Below are positions 1 through 10,925 of a stretch of DNA of 25,367 nt, piece by piece. Below the pieces are notes generated by a model. It saw only the letters and a program-made list of their open reading frames with translations. It did no database searches and had not been told where the DNA came from. Each line of letters opens with the position of its first letter. Position 1 is the first letter of the stretch. Both the position numbers and the translations under genes were made by a program. This stretch comes from Rhizoclosmatium globosum (Eukaryota; Chytridiomycota; Chytridiomycetes; Chytridiales; Chytriomycetaceae), in contig MCGO01000367.1 in assembly GCA_002104985.1 (NCBI GenBank), positions 1 to 25,367 on the forward strand, in the 5' to 3' direction.

Positions 1-322
1 GATCAGCGCCCAATCAGCGCCAGTCGATGCCAAATTGTCATCCATCACCTTGAAGACAAAAATGACAAATGCGTGTACACTTACACCCAGCCCCAACCTT
101 ATTTAACTTGCTTTGCGTCAATTTATGAGTCAATATGAGTAGAATGAACATTCTTCCTTTCTCAGGAAGGCGGGAAGGGCAAGGGTGGCCAATCGTTTGG
201 TGTCATCGAAGGAAAGAACACCCAAAAACATCCCCAAAAAAGTGTGCTATCACCCGTCCACTTTGACACCGAATCAAATGGGACCAGTTGCAGACAATAC
301 CGAGCAGCCCCATGCCACTGTT
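1..322. other. Upstream region with no supported gene
   Basis: I see no convincing coding region, RNA gene or repeat here. An open frame starts near 185, but its first about 45 codons look like unstructured sequence and give no family signal. A short near-duplicate (atcagcgcc, twice within the first 23 bases) is too small to mean much. The stretch may hold the 5' end of the desaturase-like fragment that follows. Confidence 0.4.
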
Positions 323-729
323 ATGGCTGGAAGCACCTTCTTGGCCCTCCTGAGCTTTGCTGTCACAATCCAATTACGCACCTTCTGGTGGTCTGCGCTG
401 TACTATGTCTTCCTGATTGACATTGCTTCCCGCCTGGATCTTCTCTGTCCACACATTGTGCGCATGGTCATCCAGCCAACCGTGACTGCGGAGCCATCGC
501 TTTGTAATGCCAACTCGGATGCCTGGGCCCAGCTGCAGCACTCTTACGACAACATGTTAGTATTATTGGACAGCCTTTACGGTGGTAGTAGGCCCAGGAA
601 AGCTGAATCCCTTTGATTACAGCTTGGCCGTGGTTCTTGCCTTCTTTGTTCCAGCCACCGTTGCGGGACTTGCCTGGGGAGACTGGAACGGAGGTTTCTT
701 CTTTGTTAGTGTTGTGCGTCTTGTCTTTG
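323..729 (+). pseudogene. Delta-9 acyl-CoA desaturase-like fragment
   Basis: Stearoyl-CoA (Ole1-type) desaturases are ER membrane enzymes that put the first double bond into saturated acyl-CoA. Two pieces resemble that family. Near 340-415 is a hydrophobic helix ending in WWSALYYVF, like the first membrane span. Near 610-729 is a span followed by WGDWNGGFFFVSVVRLVF, close to the family's second hairpin just before the HHxxFC box. A donor GTAAGT at 730 splits a codon beginning with G, as expected if the next residue were the family's Val before His-His. The middle part, which should carry the HRxWSH and HRxHH boxes, is not readable in any frame, and no exon with the later His boxes follows. 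It is either a degraded, partial gene or one scrambled by sequence errors. Confidence 0.5.
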
Positions 730-944
730 GTAAGTTATCTTTCCTCCCTTTCATTCGGGCTTGACGCCAATCAAGCGTCTTTGTCTTTCGTTGATAGCCG
801 GAAAATCTATTTACCGCTTTCCCACAAAATAGTATATGGCTTCTATCCAAACATTTCCCTTGACGACCTTTACAAGCTGGTGCCTTCGACCGGCGCTCTG
901 GGAGCCCCTCTCCTTTGGAAGCTGCTGAAAAGAAGGATAAGGTC

Positions 945-2569
945 ATGTACCTTTTGAACGACCCCAAGCCAACTCTCGCTGCTCTGTACGAAAATGTACA
1001 CACTCCTGATAAGCTCTACATTCAGATCCACAATGAGTGGTATGATATGGCGCCGTTTGCGGCTCGTCACCCAGGTGGTGAAGTGGCCCTCCGTCTCGGG
1101 GCAGGTCGTGACGCCTACAGCATTGTTTGAAAGTTCCCACATTTTCGCGGATCAAACCAAAATGAAGGCTTTGTTGGATAAGTACCGTATGTCTAAGGAG
1201 GAAGTCGAACGTTTGGGCCTTAAGACTCTTGAGTCTGGATTAAAGAGCGACGAACACGAGACTGACTTTGGTGACAATGTAGAATGGACATTCGACGGAG
1301 AGTTTAGAAAAGACAGTGAATCAAAGAGTCGTTGAGTACTTTGATGGTGAAGCGAAGCGACGAGGAATCTCTCGTATCGAGGCTACTAAGGCTACTCCAG
1401 AGAAATGGGCTCTCATCATTGGAACCTTCATTTTGTTTTTTGATTTCCATTGCGCTTATGGCTCGTGGAAATCCTATCATGATGATCATTTGCCCACTTG
1501 CTGGTTGGTTCTGTGGTGTCAATGCTTTCCATGATGGTTGCCACTTTGCCCTCTCCACGAACCCATTCATCAATTCATTTGTTGGAGGACTGTTCCCGTT
1601 CTTTTCATCACCGTTCGCATGTGAGTGTTGTTTTGAGTCACCAGGAACCCATCTGATCATAATATTAATAATAGGGTACATCAACACATTATTGGTCATC
1701 ACGTCCACTGTAACATGGAATACCACGACCCAGATCTTTTCCATGGTGTCGATATCCATCGTGAGCACAAAGCTCACCCTTTCCGAGCCATCTATGCAAG
1801 ACAGGCGAAGGTCCTCTCCATTGTTTTCCACTTCGTTGTTGGTTCTTGGCTTGGTCTAGGTCTCGGAAGCAACATCAACCTCATTTTCTCAAAGTCACAA
1901 ACCTACAATGGTGTCATTCCACGTATTCCAGTGTCAACTTTCACACTCACACTTCATGCCCTATCTCGCCTCATGTTCTTCATCGTTCAGTTTGGCTGGC
2001 CATTCTTTACGCTTGGCCCTGAGACTGGGTTCTTTACCAAGTTGGCGTATGCCATTGTTCCTTCTATGGTTTTCTCAGTGTGCTTTATGCTCAACACCCA
2101 AATCAACCATTTGACTCCATCAGCCATGAAAGAAAAGAGTTTGGATTGGACTGTCCATCAAGTGATCACAGCCCAAAACTTTGGAGACCCCAAGAAGGGT
2201 GGTGCAGCCTGGTGGTTCCATTACCTGTTTTCAGGTGGTTTGAACCTCCAAATGGAACACCACTTGTTCCCAACCGTAAATCACTGCCACCTGATGGTCG
2301 TTTCAGAAATTGTGGAGCGGACATGTGCCGAGTATGGTGTTCGGTACACTCGTGTTTCTGGGTACTTGGAGGGAATGACCGAGTACATCAAGCACACTAC
2401 CATGATGAGCATTGACGCAGATGCTGTCGAAACAGTTTCGAAACCTAAGCCTGAAACGGAAGTTGGTATTTCAAAGATTATTCGCGAGACTGTCAAGGAA
2501 GTTGCCAAAGTGGATAGTGTTCCAGTCGTGGTTCCAGTCCCACAGATTCTTAAGTTGAAGGAAGAATAG
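945..2569 (+). CDS. Cytochrome b5-fusion front-end fatty-acid desaturase (frame interrupted)
   Basis: This is an ER membrane desaturase of the delta-5/delta-6 (front-end) class, which inserts double bonds near the carboxyl end of polyunsaturated acyl chains. An N-terminal cytochrome b5 domain carries the haem motif HPGGE (about 1070). All three histidine boxes are visible: HDGCH (about 1528), HIIGHH (about 1685-1702) and QMEHH (about 2250), the last with the Gln typical of front-end enzymes. Membrane spans lie between them. The reading frame shifts near 1118, 1316 and 1437, next to short runs. A GTGAGT...AG intron at about 1621-1674 needs one extra base to stay in phase. The final 284 codons are uninterrupted, and AATAAA follows at 2601. 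ATG 945 is the first in-frame ATG before the b5 domain; earlier exons are possible. Regiospecificity cannot be read from sequence. Confidence 0.85.
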
Positions 2570-2600
2570 ACGTATTTTTATTCAAAGCATATTACTGCGT

Positions 2601-2606
2601 AATAAA
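2601..2606 (+). terminator. Poly(A) signal of the desaturase gene
   Basis: An AATAAA hexamer lies 31 bases after the desaturase stop codon. It fits a eukaryotic 3'-end processing signal; the position is the only evidence. Confidence 0.5.
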
Positions 2607-2770
2607 GTAAGGGGAATTTAGTAAAATGATGGACGGCAGTTCAGCCTCGATTTTGGTGAATGATAACAATCACAGGTTTCAACTACTCATCCGGCAATAA
2701 CACAGCCACATGCACGGATTTGAAAGAAAATGCTTGTTTGTTTGCAAGGATGAAAAAAAAGCCCGAAACA

Positions 2771-4023
2771 ATGAAGCTGATGGGCTTATTGCTTGCTCCT
2801 CTCTTCTTCCTTGCCATCCAAGTAGCTGCCCTCGATGAAGATGGCAAAGGATCCCAAAATGGTCGAACTGGAAGTGCCATTGCGGGAGAAACAAATCCCC
2901 CAAGGCTCCAGCATCCTCGTTAGTGATGCCATCCACTTGCTCCCAACAGTCCGCTGTTTCCCCATTGCTATCAAAGGTCTCAATTTCAGAAGTCACCAAG
3001 TTCCTCACTGGCCTCACTCTCTTTCCTGAACGCTTCTACACGTCCAAAAACGGAGTCGATGCCGCCAATTGGGTTATATTTCTCTCTTTATTAAGCCTTC
3101 TGTAGTTGACAATCCTTTCAGATTGCAGCTCGTTGCAAAGAGCTCCCCGTTCCCGCAGGAACAAAGCTCACTGTATCTTTGTTTAATCATACCGGATTTA
3201 TCCAGCCATCCGTGATTGCTAGGTATGAATCTGCAACGCCTCCAGCTGATGGTTTTAAGGGAACGATTATCATTGGATCCCATTTTGATACCGCCACGAA
3301 TGGAACTAAAGGGAATGAGGATGCAATCGATGGACCGAACCCAGGCGCCGATGACTGTTCATCTGGCTCGACTTCTGTGTTTGAAGCACTTCGCGTTTTG
3401 ACCACGCAAGGGTTTATTCCTGGCCGTGCGCTTGAGTTTCATTGGTATGCGGCCGAAGAAGTCGGGTTGTATGGGAGTATCGAGATTGCGAGACAATATG
3501 CAAAACAAGGACGCGATGTTGTAGGATATTTGAATTTGGACCAGACAGGGTACGTTCGGGCAAGGACAACTCCCATTGTGGGAATCTTTTCGAGTGAGTC
3601 GACTGCTCCAGCTACAAAGTTTATCAGTTCTGTTGTGGCGACTTGTGAGTTTCATTGTACCTCTATTTAACTAATCAATCAACGCAAGATTCCGGTCTTC
3701 CACAGGTTGGAGGTCAAAAGTGTGATGAGGAATTGTGTTCTGACAATTTTGCTTGGACACGTTATGGTTTTGAATCCGCAATGTTAATGGAATCTGGTAT
3801 CAAGAACACGTTTCCTTACAACGATATGGTCAAGCCAGATGGATCTCCTTTAGACACACTTGATGTGGTCAACATGACCCACGTTGCTGTTTTTGCCAAG
3901 ATCGCGTTGGGTTGGACAGTTGAGTTGAGTCTTGCGACTGCCAAATCATCGAGCGCTGGAAGCTTCGTTGGATACGAAACCGCTTTCTTTTTGTTGGTGG
4001 GATTACTTCTGGTTTACTTGTAA
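2771..4023 (+). CDS. Secreted M28 family zinc aminopeptidase
   Basis: Family M28 (Aeromonas/leucine-aminopeptidase type) removes N-terminal residues using two zinc ions. ATG 2771 opens a signal peptide (KLMGLLLAPLFFLAIQVAA). Metal ligands seen after it are the His of GSHFDT, the bridging Asp of GADDCSSG, Glu of AAEEVGLYGS and Asp of NLDQTGY. The usual last ligand His is not evident: the matching stretch reads NTFPYNDMV. Introns are clear at 3073-3121 and 3645-3688 and both splice in phase. The C-terminus ends in a hydrophobic tail (about 3965-4020) after an Ser/Ala-rich stretch, suggesting a GPI or membrane anchor. Between the signal peptide and residue about 70 the frame shifts twice (about 2835 and 2950), so the N-terminal third is uncertain. 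The gene is convergent with the GH16 gene, with 71 bp between them. Confidence 0.85.
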
Positions 4024-4034
4024 ATTGTACATCA

Positions 4035-4040
4035 AATAAA
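4035..4040 (+). terminator. Poly(A) signal of the aminopeptidase gene
   Basis: An AATAAA hexamer lies 11 bases after the aminopeptidase stop codon, inside the 71 bp that separates it from the convergent GH16 gene. Confidence 0.5.
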
Positions 4041-4094
4041 GCTCATGATCTCGTATTCAAATTGACATTTCAGGATAGCAGAGCAATAACTAAA

Positions 4095-4979
4095 TTAATA
4101 ATGATAATTGATAAGAATGGCTTTTTTTGCAGCAGCTGAACGAGTGCCAGTTGTGCTGATTGTTGATGGAATCGCATTCGCGCCCGAAGCTCCACTTATC
4201 GTGGAGTTGTTTGAGCCACTTGGAGTGTATGTTATCTTTCGGATGTAAATCGTAGCGTCGGGTGAAGTCACGTCTTTTTGATTCAACGTTCTGAAAATGA
4301 TTCGGCTATCCATAGCTCTCCAAGGAACGGGATTTCCCACTGCTGGTACTACTCTTCTGGCAGAAATGCCGTCCACAAACCATTCCAGTGACGTTGGGGT
4401 CCATTCAACTCGATACTTGTGCCAAGACCGACTATAACTTGCAGGAAAGTATTGCACAACTTCGCTCTCAATTGGACTAAAGTACGTCGGATGGAACTCA
4501 AATGAAGAGTTGGCGTTCACTTTGAGTCCAACGTCAATCTCGTTCCATGAAACAGAGTCTCCTGGCCCATCCACAGCCGTCTGAGTTCCTTGAATGTAAC
4601 CACCGAGGAAAAACATTCCATTCGTTGTTGCGGGCATGTCAAGGTACGCTTCCATTTCGATTGTTCCAAATTGGAAGCATTGAGTGCCAGTTGTCAAGTG
4701 GGGACCTGCCCAGGTTCCGCACTGTTTTCCAACACAACACGACCCAGCGATTGCACAAGGTGTCGCAGAGAGGACGCCCTTGAAGCCGGTTTCAGATGTG
4801 TATGGTGAAGGTAGTTGTGCCCCAAACTCAGATTGACTTGGGCTAGAGAATCCACAGGCAGGACAGTGACTGACTTGCGGGGCATCGGCAACATAGTAAG
4901 GTGATGGACGGGAGAATGTCTCTACAAAGGATGGAAGGTATGAGGAACATCCAACCGCCATCTCTCCATCCATTTTCAT
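4095..4979 (-). CDS. GH16-like beta-glucanase/transglycosylase-type protein, acid/base Glu missing
   Basis: The frame has 294 residues without an intron. The core matches the GH16 jelly-roll: FGTIEMEAYLDMP, then the active-site strand SWNEIDVGLKV, then HKYRVEWTPTSLEWFVDG, the family's conserved W-W-DG segment. GH16 enzymes cleave or rearrange beta-1,3/1,4-glucans, typically in the cell wall. The canonical active site is E-x-D-x-E. Here the nucleophile Glu and the helper Asp are present, but the second Glu (acid/base) is Gly, so normal hydrolysis is doubtful. Two Cys-rich stretches precede the core (CPAC and SCCVGKQC). The tail is Ser/Thr-rich, as in anchored wall proteins. No signal peptide follows ATG 4979, so an upstream exon may be missing or the start may be internal. 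Confidence 0.8.
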   Translation of the reverse strand: MKMDGEMAVGCSSYLPSFVETFSRPSPYYVADAPQVSHCPACGFSSPSQSEFGAQLPSPYTSETGFKGVLSATPCAIAGSCCVGKQCGTWAGPHLTTGTQCFQFGTIEMEAYLDMPATTNGMFFLGGYIQGTQTAVDGPGDSVSWNEIDVGLKVNANSSFEFHPTYFSPIESEVVQYFPASYSRSWHKYRVEWTPTSLEWFVDGISARRVVPAVGNPVPWRAMDSRIIFRTLNQKDVTSPDATIYIRKITYTPSGSNNSTISGASGANAIPSTISTTGTRSAAAKKAILINYHY

Positions 4980-5040
4980 AAAATGTACTTTAATGATGTC
5001 TTAAAAGGAAATATGATGTCATTCATTTTGTCACAAAACT

Positions 5041-7141
5041 CTAAAGAGCCAAAGTAGCAACGAGAACAGCCATGAAGAGGGCGACGCTCTTCTCCAATGC
5101 ACCAGAAGTGGTTGGAATAGGAACAGAAGTGGCTGGTCCAGAACCGAAAAGGACAGCTTGCGACACACTAGGAACTCCATCCTTTGAAAGTCCGAAAATA
5201 TGCCAGTTTCCAGGTGGGGCAATCTTTCCGTTTGGAGGAATACGGAATACAGCGTAAGTTGAGTTCACAAAGAGAAGCACAGGCTCAATGAAACGCTGGT
5301 CAGTGTTGGTAGAGTGAGTAGTAGTTGTGTAACGAATCAGTGTGATACGAGTGACCGGAGCTCCCTTGGGGTCCAGACTGATTCCAACAGTACTGTTGTA
5401 CGTAAACTTTGTTCCGGAGGAAATTGAAGCCAAAACTGGACGGGGTCCATTGAAAAGGTATTGTGGAGAGTATTGCTCAACCCTCATCTCCCATGGCAGA
5501 GTGCAGACACCCGTTATATTCGAAGGGAAGCATGAGGCATTTTTTCCGTTTTGGTCGTTAACGAATGAAGCAAGTGGACCGATTGCGTCGTAATTTCCCC
5601 AGAATTCCAAATAGTTGGCCATCTCGTTTCCAGTGGTGATGACACTTCCGTCGCTCAAGAGAACTGCACCATTGTGGTAAGAACGCATAATTTTGGCAGA
5701 TCCAACAGTCGACCACTTGTTTGCTGCAGGGTCGTACAAGTCCGTGGTAAAGACAGGACGAGCAGCGTATTGAGTCTGACCAGCATCTCCTCCAGCTTGA
5801 CCCCATCCCATACCGTTGGTGAACAAGACGGTTCCATCTGGAAGCAAAGTCGCTTCAGGCATCAATCGTGCATTTGGCATGTTGGGTAAGACTTTCCAGT
5901 CTGCAAGTGGGTTATCTGGTTGAATTGAAAAACAGTCGGAGGAGGCCATGAATGTCGTGTTCTTGCTTCCACCACAAATGACAACTTCCGCAACGTATCC
6001 AGTCTTTTCGTACATGGGCATCAAGAACGATGTTGGAGTGTGAGGGTAAATCCATGGTGCGTGGTCAATGGCGGGGACACTTCTAAGCTCGTTAACGTTG
6101 GCTTCATTGTTTCCAGGGTCAATTGTTGGGTCAATGGTGGCAGTTCGGTTGGAAACCATCATAAAGATTTTACCCGAGGGAAGTTGGAAAGCTATAACAA
6201 AGATGAGTCGGAAGTTAAATCAACGGCTTGATTACTCACCAACAGGGTACAAATTGTGAGGGAAAGCCCATCGAATGATTTCGTTCTTGAATTCAGCCTT
6301 TCCAAAACGTTGTGGATAAAACTCATATGTTGGATTGTTGGTGACGGTCAAGTCCTCAAAGACAAGGTTCTTTAAACTTCCAGAGGCAATAAAGAGGCTA
6401 TGTAACGTAGTTGAGTCATTGATGGAGTCAATCAAAACCAAGACACATTGATGAACTTACTCTCCATCATACATGGTGACTACAGTAGGATACCATCTTC
6501 CGCTAGACATTTGCACACTCTCATCCCAAGTTCCCGCAGCCCCATCACCTGGTGTGAACTTTCTAATGCGATCAATTCCCGGGTTTAAGAAAGTGTTTCC
6601 CGCCGGATCTCCCGTTGGAGGGTTCCCATTCGCATCATAGATACTCGCATCAAACGATGTTGTACTGAATTGTCTGTCTCCTCCGACGACCCAGATCTCA
6701 CCGTTGGCTCCCTGTGAGTGGCCGGCACAGAAAGCGTTGTAGGAGAGTGCGTTTACTTTTGGGTCGATTGTTCCGGCGTCTGGGTCAATCTGGATGATTA
6801 CTGAAGTACGACCGTTTGTGTTTGGGTTGAGGTATGGGTACTGGAGAATGAAGGGGGTGGGTGGTTTAAGAGGGTGTGTTGATGGCAAGGGGCCTGGGTG
6901 CTCACTGGATGTGTGTGTGGACGCTCAATGCACATCAATCTATTTCCTGGAAGAAGGGCGTTGTGGACACAGAAGGATCCAGTGATGCCGTCTGAATGAA
7001 GTCCCAAATTAGTAACAGGGTTCCTAGTCGCAGCCCCTTCAACTGGTGCAACTCACTCATGATTCTCCATCCTGGTGCAGATGCTGCTGCTGAAACAGTA
7101 GAGGCCGTGGCAATGGCAACGGCAAGAAGCGGCAGTTGCAT
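5041..7141 (-). CDS. Copper radical oxidase (glyoxal/galactose oxidase-like), copy 1
   Basis: Copper radical oxidases oxidise aldehydes or alcohols outside the cell and release hydrogen peroxide. Five exons read without a break: 7141-7057, 6991-6906, 6840-6461, 6397-6240 and 6191-5041. Each intron has GT...AG ends and keeps phase. A signal peptide (MQLPLLAVAIATASTVSAA) starts at ATG 7141. The family ligands are all visible: Cys in AFCAG and Tyr in GRWYPT (which form the Cys-Tyr cofactor), Tyr-His in RSYHN, and the last His in TTHSTN. Kelch-type repeats lie between, and a C-terminal immunoglobulin-like (DUF1929) domain ends in a hydrophobic tail that suggests a GPI anchor. It is a tandem paralogue of the next gene upstream. 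Substrate (glyoxal, galactose or other) cannot be decided. Confidence 0.92.
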
Positions 7142-7267
7142 TTTGGTGGAAAGTTTCAATTTGGGAATCGATGGGACTCACAAAAATTGAAACAAATCAA
7201 TCAATATTATGAGATGTTTTACACTGAATTTAATGCTATAATGACAATATGAAGAAGAAAGAAATGT

Positions 7268-9512
7268 TCACGCAAGGACCCACCACAATGCAACAACCAA
7301 TCCCAAAACCTCAACTCCACTTACTCTTCCACCCATGGCACCACTCTTTGTACCTGCAGCTGCAGTAGATACTCCAGAAGGACCACTTGGAATCTGAGCA
7401 TTCGTTACATCCCCAGCGCCAATCAAGATTCTCTCTGCAACGCTTGGAACACCCTTGTCACTTAACGCAAACAAATGCCAATTTCCAGGAACAGCAAGGT
7501 TAGGATTTGCTGGAATTCTAAAGATTGCTTGGGTCGAGCTCAAATACAGAAGCGTTGGTTCCAACAGCCGCTGATCCGTGTTTGTCGAGTGTGTTGTTGT
7601 TGTGTATCTAACTAAGGTGATACGATTTACAGGTGCGCCAGATGGATCAAGGGAGACACTGATTGTCGAGTTGTAAGTGAATGTCTGAGTTGATGGGAAC
7701 GGTTTGATGATTGGACGGGGTCCATTAAAGAGGTACTGAGGAGAGAATTGTTCTGTATCATTATAAGAATTCAGTACGACTCAGTATATAAGATCACAAA
7801 TAATCCATACCGATACGGTACTCATACGGATTCGTGCACGCCTTTTCAACAACAGGATAACAATCTTGCTTATACGCCGAACTCATCTTTGCAAAATCAC
7901 GATCAGGTCCTACTGCAGTTGGAGTTCCCCAAAAGTCCAAATAGTTGGCCATCTCATTTCCAGTTGTAATCACACTTCCATCAGAAAGAAGAATAGCGCC
8001 GTTGTGGTACGATCGAGCAACCTGCGCGGTACCCACAGTTGTCCACTTGTTTGCAACAGGATCATACAAGTCGCTTGGGAAAACTGGAGCTGCAGCGTAC
8101 TGCGCCTGTCCACCGTTACCTCCCGCCTGTCCCCACCCCATTCCATTCGTGAACAAAATCGTTCCATCAGGCAGAATAGTTGCTTCAGGCATCAATCTCG
8201 CATGAGGAAGGCTTGCCAACGTCTTCCATTGTGCCCCTGGAACGTCAGGCTGGATAGAAAGACAATCGGCAGCAGCATACGATGTACTATTCTTGCTTCC
8301 TCCACAAATCACAACCTCGGCAACGTATCCGGTTGACTCTTTCATTGGCATCAAGAACGCTGTTGGTGTGTGTGGGTAAATCCAGGGGGCATGGTCAATG
8401 GCAGGGACAGACGCGATTTCGACGGTATTCGCTTCTGTGTTTCCAGGGTCGACTTTTGGGTCAATCAAGACGGTGCGGTTCGATACCATCATAAAGATTT
8501 TGCCAGACGGAAGTTGGAACGCCATAGGATACAAGTTGTGAGGGAATGCCCAGTTGAGAACGGAGCTGAAGATATTGGGACTGTATTTTGGAGGATAGAA
8601 TTCGTAGGTTGGGTTGTTGGTTACACTCAGGTCTTCAAAGTCAATGTTCTTGAGGGATCCCGATGTGATAAATACTGTTCCGTCGCCTTGAGTAAGGACG
8701 GTTGGGTACCAACTACAAGCATTGGAAGTATTAGCAAACTCAAAGCACAATAAAACGATACATACCGTGCAGTTGTCATCTTGGCATCCTCATCCCAAGT
8801 ACCCTTCACATCAGCTGCACTAGCCGAAGGCCCCAAGTTGAACTTACGCACACGATCGATTCCATAAAACAAGAAAGTCTTATCATCCGGCTTGTTTTCT
8901 GCGATCGATGCGTCATAGGTTGGTGTAGATTCTTGTGGATCGCCTCCAACAACCCAAACACCTCCATCGGCAGCTTGAGAATGTCCCGCACAGAATGCAT
9001 TATACTTTACAGGACTGTTGTTGTTATCTATTGTGGTGCAATCAGTAAATTTGGTGGAAAGGGTGAACAAGGTCACACACAGGTAATGTTTCCGGCATTC
9101 GGGTCAATGGTAATAAGCGCGACAGTCAATCCATTCGTGTTTGGGTTGATATAAGGGTACTACAAATTCGATGAGGCGTGGCAGCCAAAGATGAAATGAG
9201 TTTTTTGATTGGAAGCAAGAATGAGTCAGACTGAAACTCACAGGATGTGTGTGAGGTCGTTCGATGCACATGAGGACGTTTCCAGGAAGAAGGAGAGAGT
9301 GAAGGCAGAAGGAGCCTGTGATTCCGTCTGATTGTTTTGGGGTGGGATAAGTCACAAGCTGGAAAGAGTGAAGGGGAAAGCCAGGAAAGTTCCTGTCTTC
9401 ACTGCAACGGTTGGAACTTACTCATAATTCGCCATCCTGCCGTAGTAGCAGCTCCCTCTACAGCGACAGCACAAGATAGCAAAGCTGTGAGAACACTAGC
9501 CGTGACTTGCAT
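7268..9512 (-). CDS. Copper radical oxidase (glyoxal/galactose oxidase-like), copy 2
   Basis: The gene has six exons: 9512-9422, 9327-9242, 9159-9081, 9027-8766, 8712-7811 and 7752-7268. All introns have GT...AG ends and correct phase. ATG 9512 opens a signal peptide (MQVTASVLTALLSCAVAVEG). The radical-copper ligands are intact: AFCAG, RWYPT, RSYHN and TTHSTN. The C-terminus is a DUF1929-type domain, a Ser/Gly/Ala linker and a hydrophobic tail. It is clearly paralogous to copy 1, 126 bp downstream on the same strand. Only the first two introns are shared in position. An LTR retrotransposon ends 34 bp upstream of the start codon in the same orientation, so the native promoter has been displaced or replaced. 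Confidence 0.92.
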
Positions 9513-9546
9513 TTGGTCAAGATTTTGGCGGGAACTTTTCTTGCCG

Positions 9547-10916
9547 TGTCACGACGGGGTCTTTTTTCCCTTTTTAGTGCTGGCACCATGATTTGAGAGT
9601 CCATGTCCAGCAGCGTTCTGTTTGAACCAAACCGTTCGCTCGCAACCGCCAATTTCATAGAGGAAATCAATTTCCTGTATGGCCCCGGACGTTGCCATTG
9701 CGAGTAATCTTGGACGTCTCTCTTGTATCCCGGCAAAAAGAGCGACTTGCGAAGAAACAGAGCAAGGGAGTGGATTGTGGTGTGTCTTCGACTTGGCCAA
9801 AATCGATTCGAATCCGCTCCTTTCCCATGCTTCCTGGTTGTCCTCCTTTCCTGACGGTGGAAAACTCCAGATTCGGTCTTGGTTCTTGTAGCGCTAACCT
9901 GCATCTAAAATAAAAAACGTAAACAATGAAACAACATAACGATAAAACCTGTGAATGATAAGAATAGTGATACAACAATATGACAAACCTTTAACAACAC
10001 TAAAATATGAACTTACGGCACCACCACACGCACACCTTACACTTGAACATCTTGCAGTTCTTGTCAATGCACACCTGCTTGCACCAACGTAACCAACTCT
10101 CGGAACCAGTGGATCATTCCTAAAGCTTGTAACAACACTGTAGAGCCCTTTCCGGCCGGTAGCGATTCAACATTCATCCTTTCCTGCGGCCATGGTTTCA
10201 CCAGTGGGTGGTCCAGTCGAGTCTTGCTCTCGTTCCAGTTCCAAAAGATTCACCGACTTGCTCGCCTGCGCCTAGAGTCTTGGTCATACACCTCTGTATA
10301 TCCGTTTCAGGGACCCGTGTCTTGACGTCCTCTAGCCTGGAGTCGAGGGATACTGTGTAGTTACTGGCCTGCATTACCAGAGTGGGGGGAAAAGACTTGA
10401 GATGCTCGCCGGCACCAACAATCCTTGCCATAGAGATATACTTGGCCTGGTTACCAAGGATACTGCTCCGACGCTTGGAGTGAACCCCATGGGAGAGAGT
10501 CTTCCCAGTCTTCAGTGGCTTGCCATTCCATCGCCGCTTGCAATCGCCTTCTTGCCCAGGCTGCCATTACAAGTGCTAGGGCTGGGGACCTTGGACTAAC
10601 ACCAAGCTCCAAGTCTTGACCCGGCCTCAGGGTGGAGCACTTGGATAGTCTCTTGGCGTCTCAAAGAAAGACCTACTGACCTGTAGTCTACTGCTGTCTT
10701 TTTGAGGGAACTTTTTCTGTCTTTATTTGCAAAAACCTTTTTTGCTCAAATAGCAACGAAATCCATGAATAAAGGGGAATTTCCATGAAGGAACTTGGAG
10801 CAAACCCCTTCCGGGTCTTCGCCTCCTCCCATCTCCACATTCCAGTACACCCCTTCCGTTACTGGTCCTTAACCAAGATTCAATCCTGAACCACACCTTG
10901 TCAGGAACTCCTGACA
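9547..10916 (-). repeat. 3' LTR of the retrotransposon
   Basis: The left edge is set by where identity with the second copy begins (TGTCAC). I place the right edge at TGACA (10912-10916), giving inverted ends TGTCA...TGACA, the usual LTR form. On the minus strand the LTR would open with a palindrome-like TGTCAGGAGTTCCTGACA. The stretch from 9547 to about 10272 aligns with 24665-25367. The rest has no partner in the window, so the right edge rests on termini alone. A second candidate edge is 11199. I found no convincing TATA box. No coding sequence is supported inside it. Confidence 0.75.
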
Positions 10917-10925
10917 TTGGCCCCT
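10917..10925 (-). other. Candidate polypurine tract
   Basis: Read on the minus strand, a T-run is followed by AGGGG, then CCAA, directly before the LTR start TGTCAG. A short G-rich tract after a T-run is a common plus-strand primer layout in Ty3/gypsy elements. It is not a pure purine run, so confidence is low. A purer one (A/G run at 11200-11217, minus strand) lies before TGGGAT and is the rival candidate. Confidence 0.35.

Noticed and set aside
7866..8336. Long plus-strand open frame opposite copper oxidase copy 2
   Set aside because: It is antisense to a confident exon and has no domain signal; it is a shadow of that gene's codon use.
9337..9904. Open frames on both strands across the LTR/oxidase boundary
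   Set aside because: They cross the LTR edge or recur in the LTR copy with different lengths because of indels, and they resemble no protein family.
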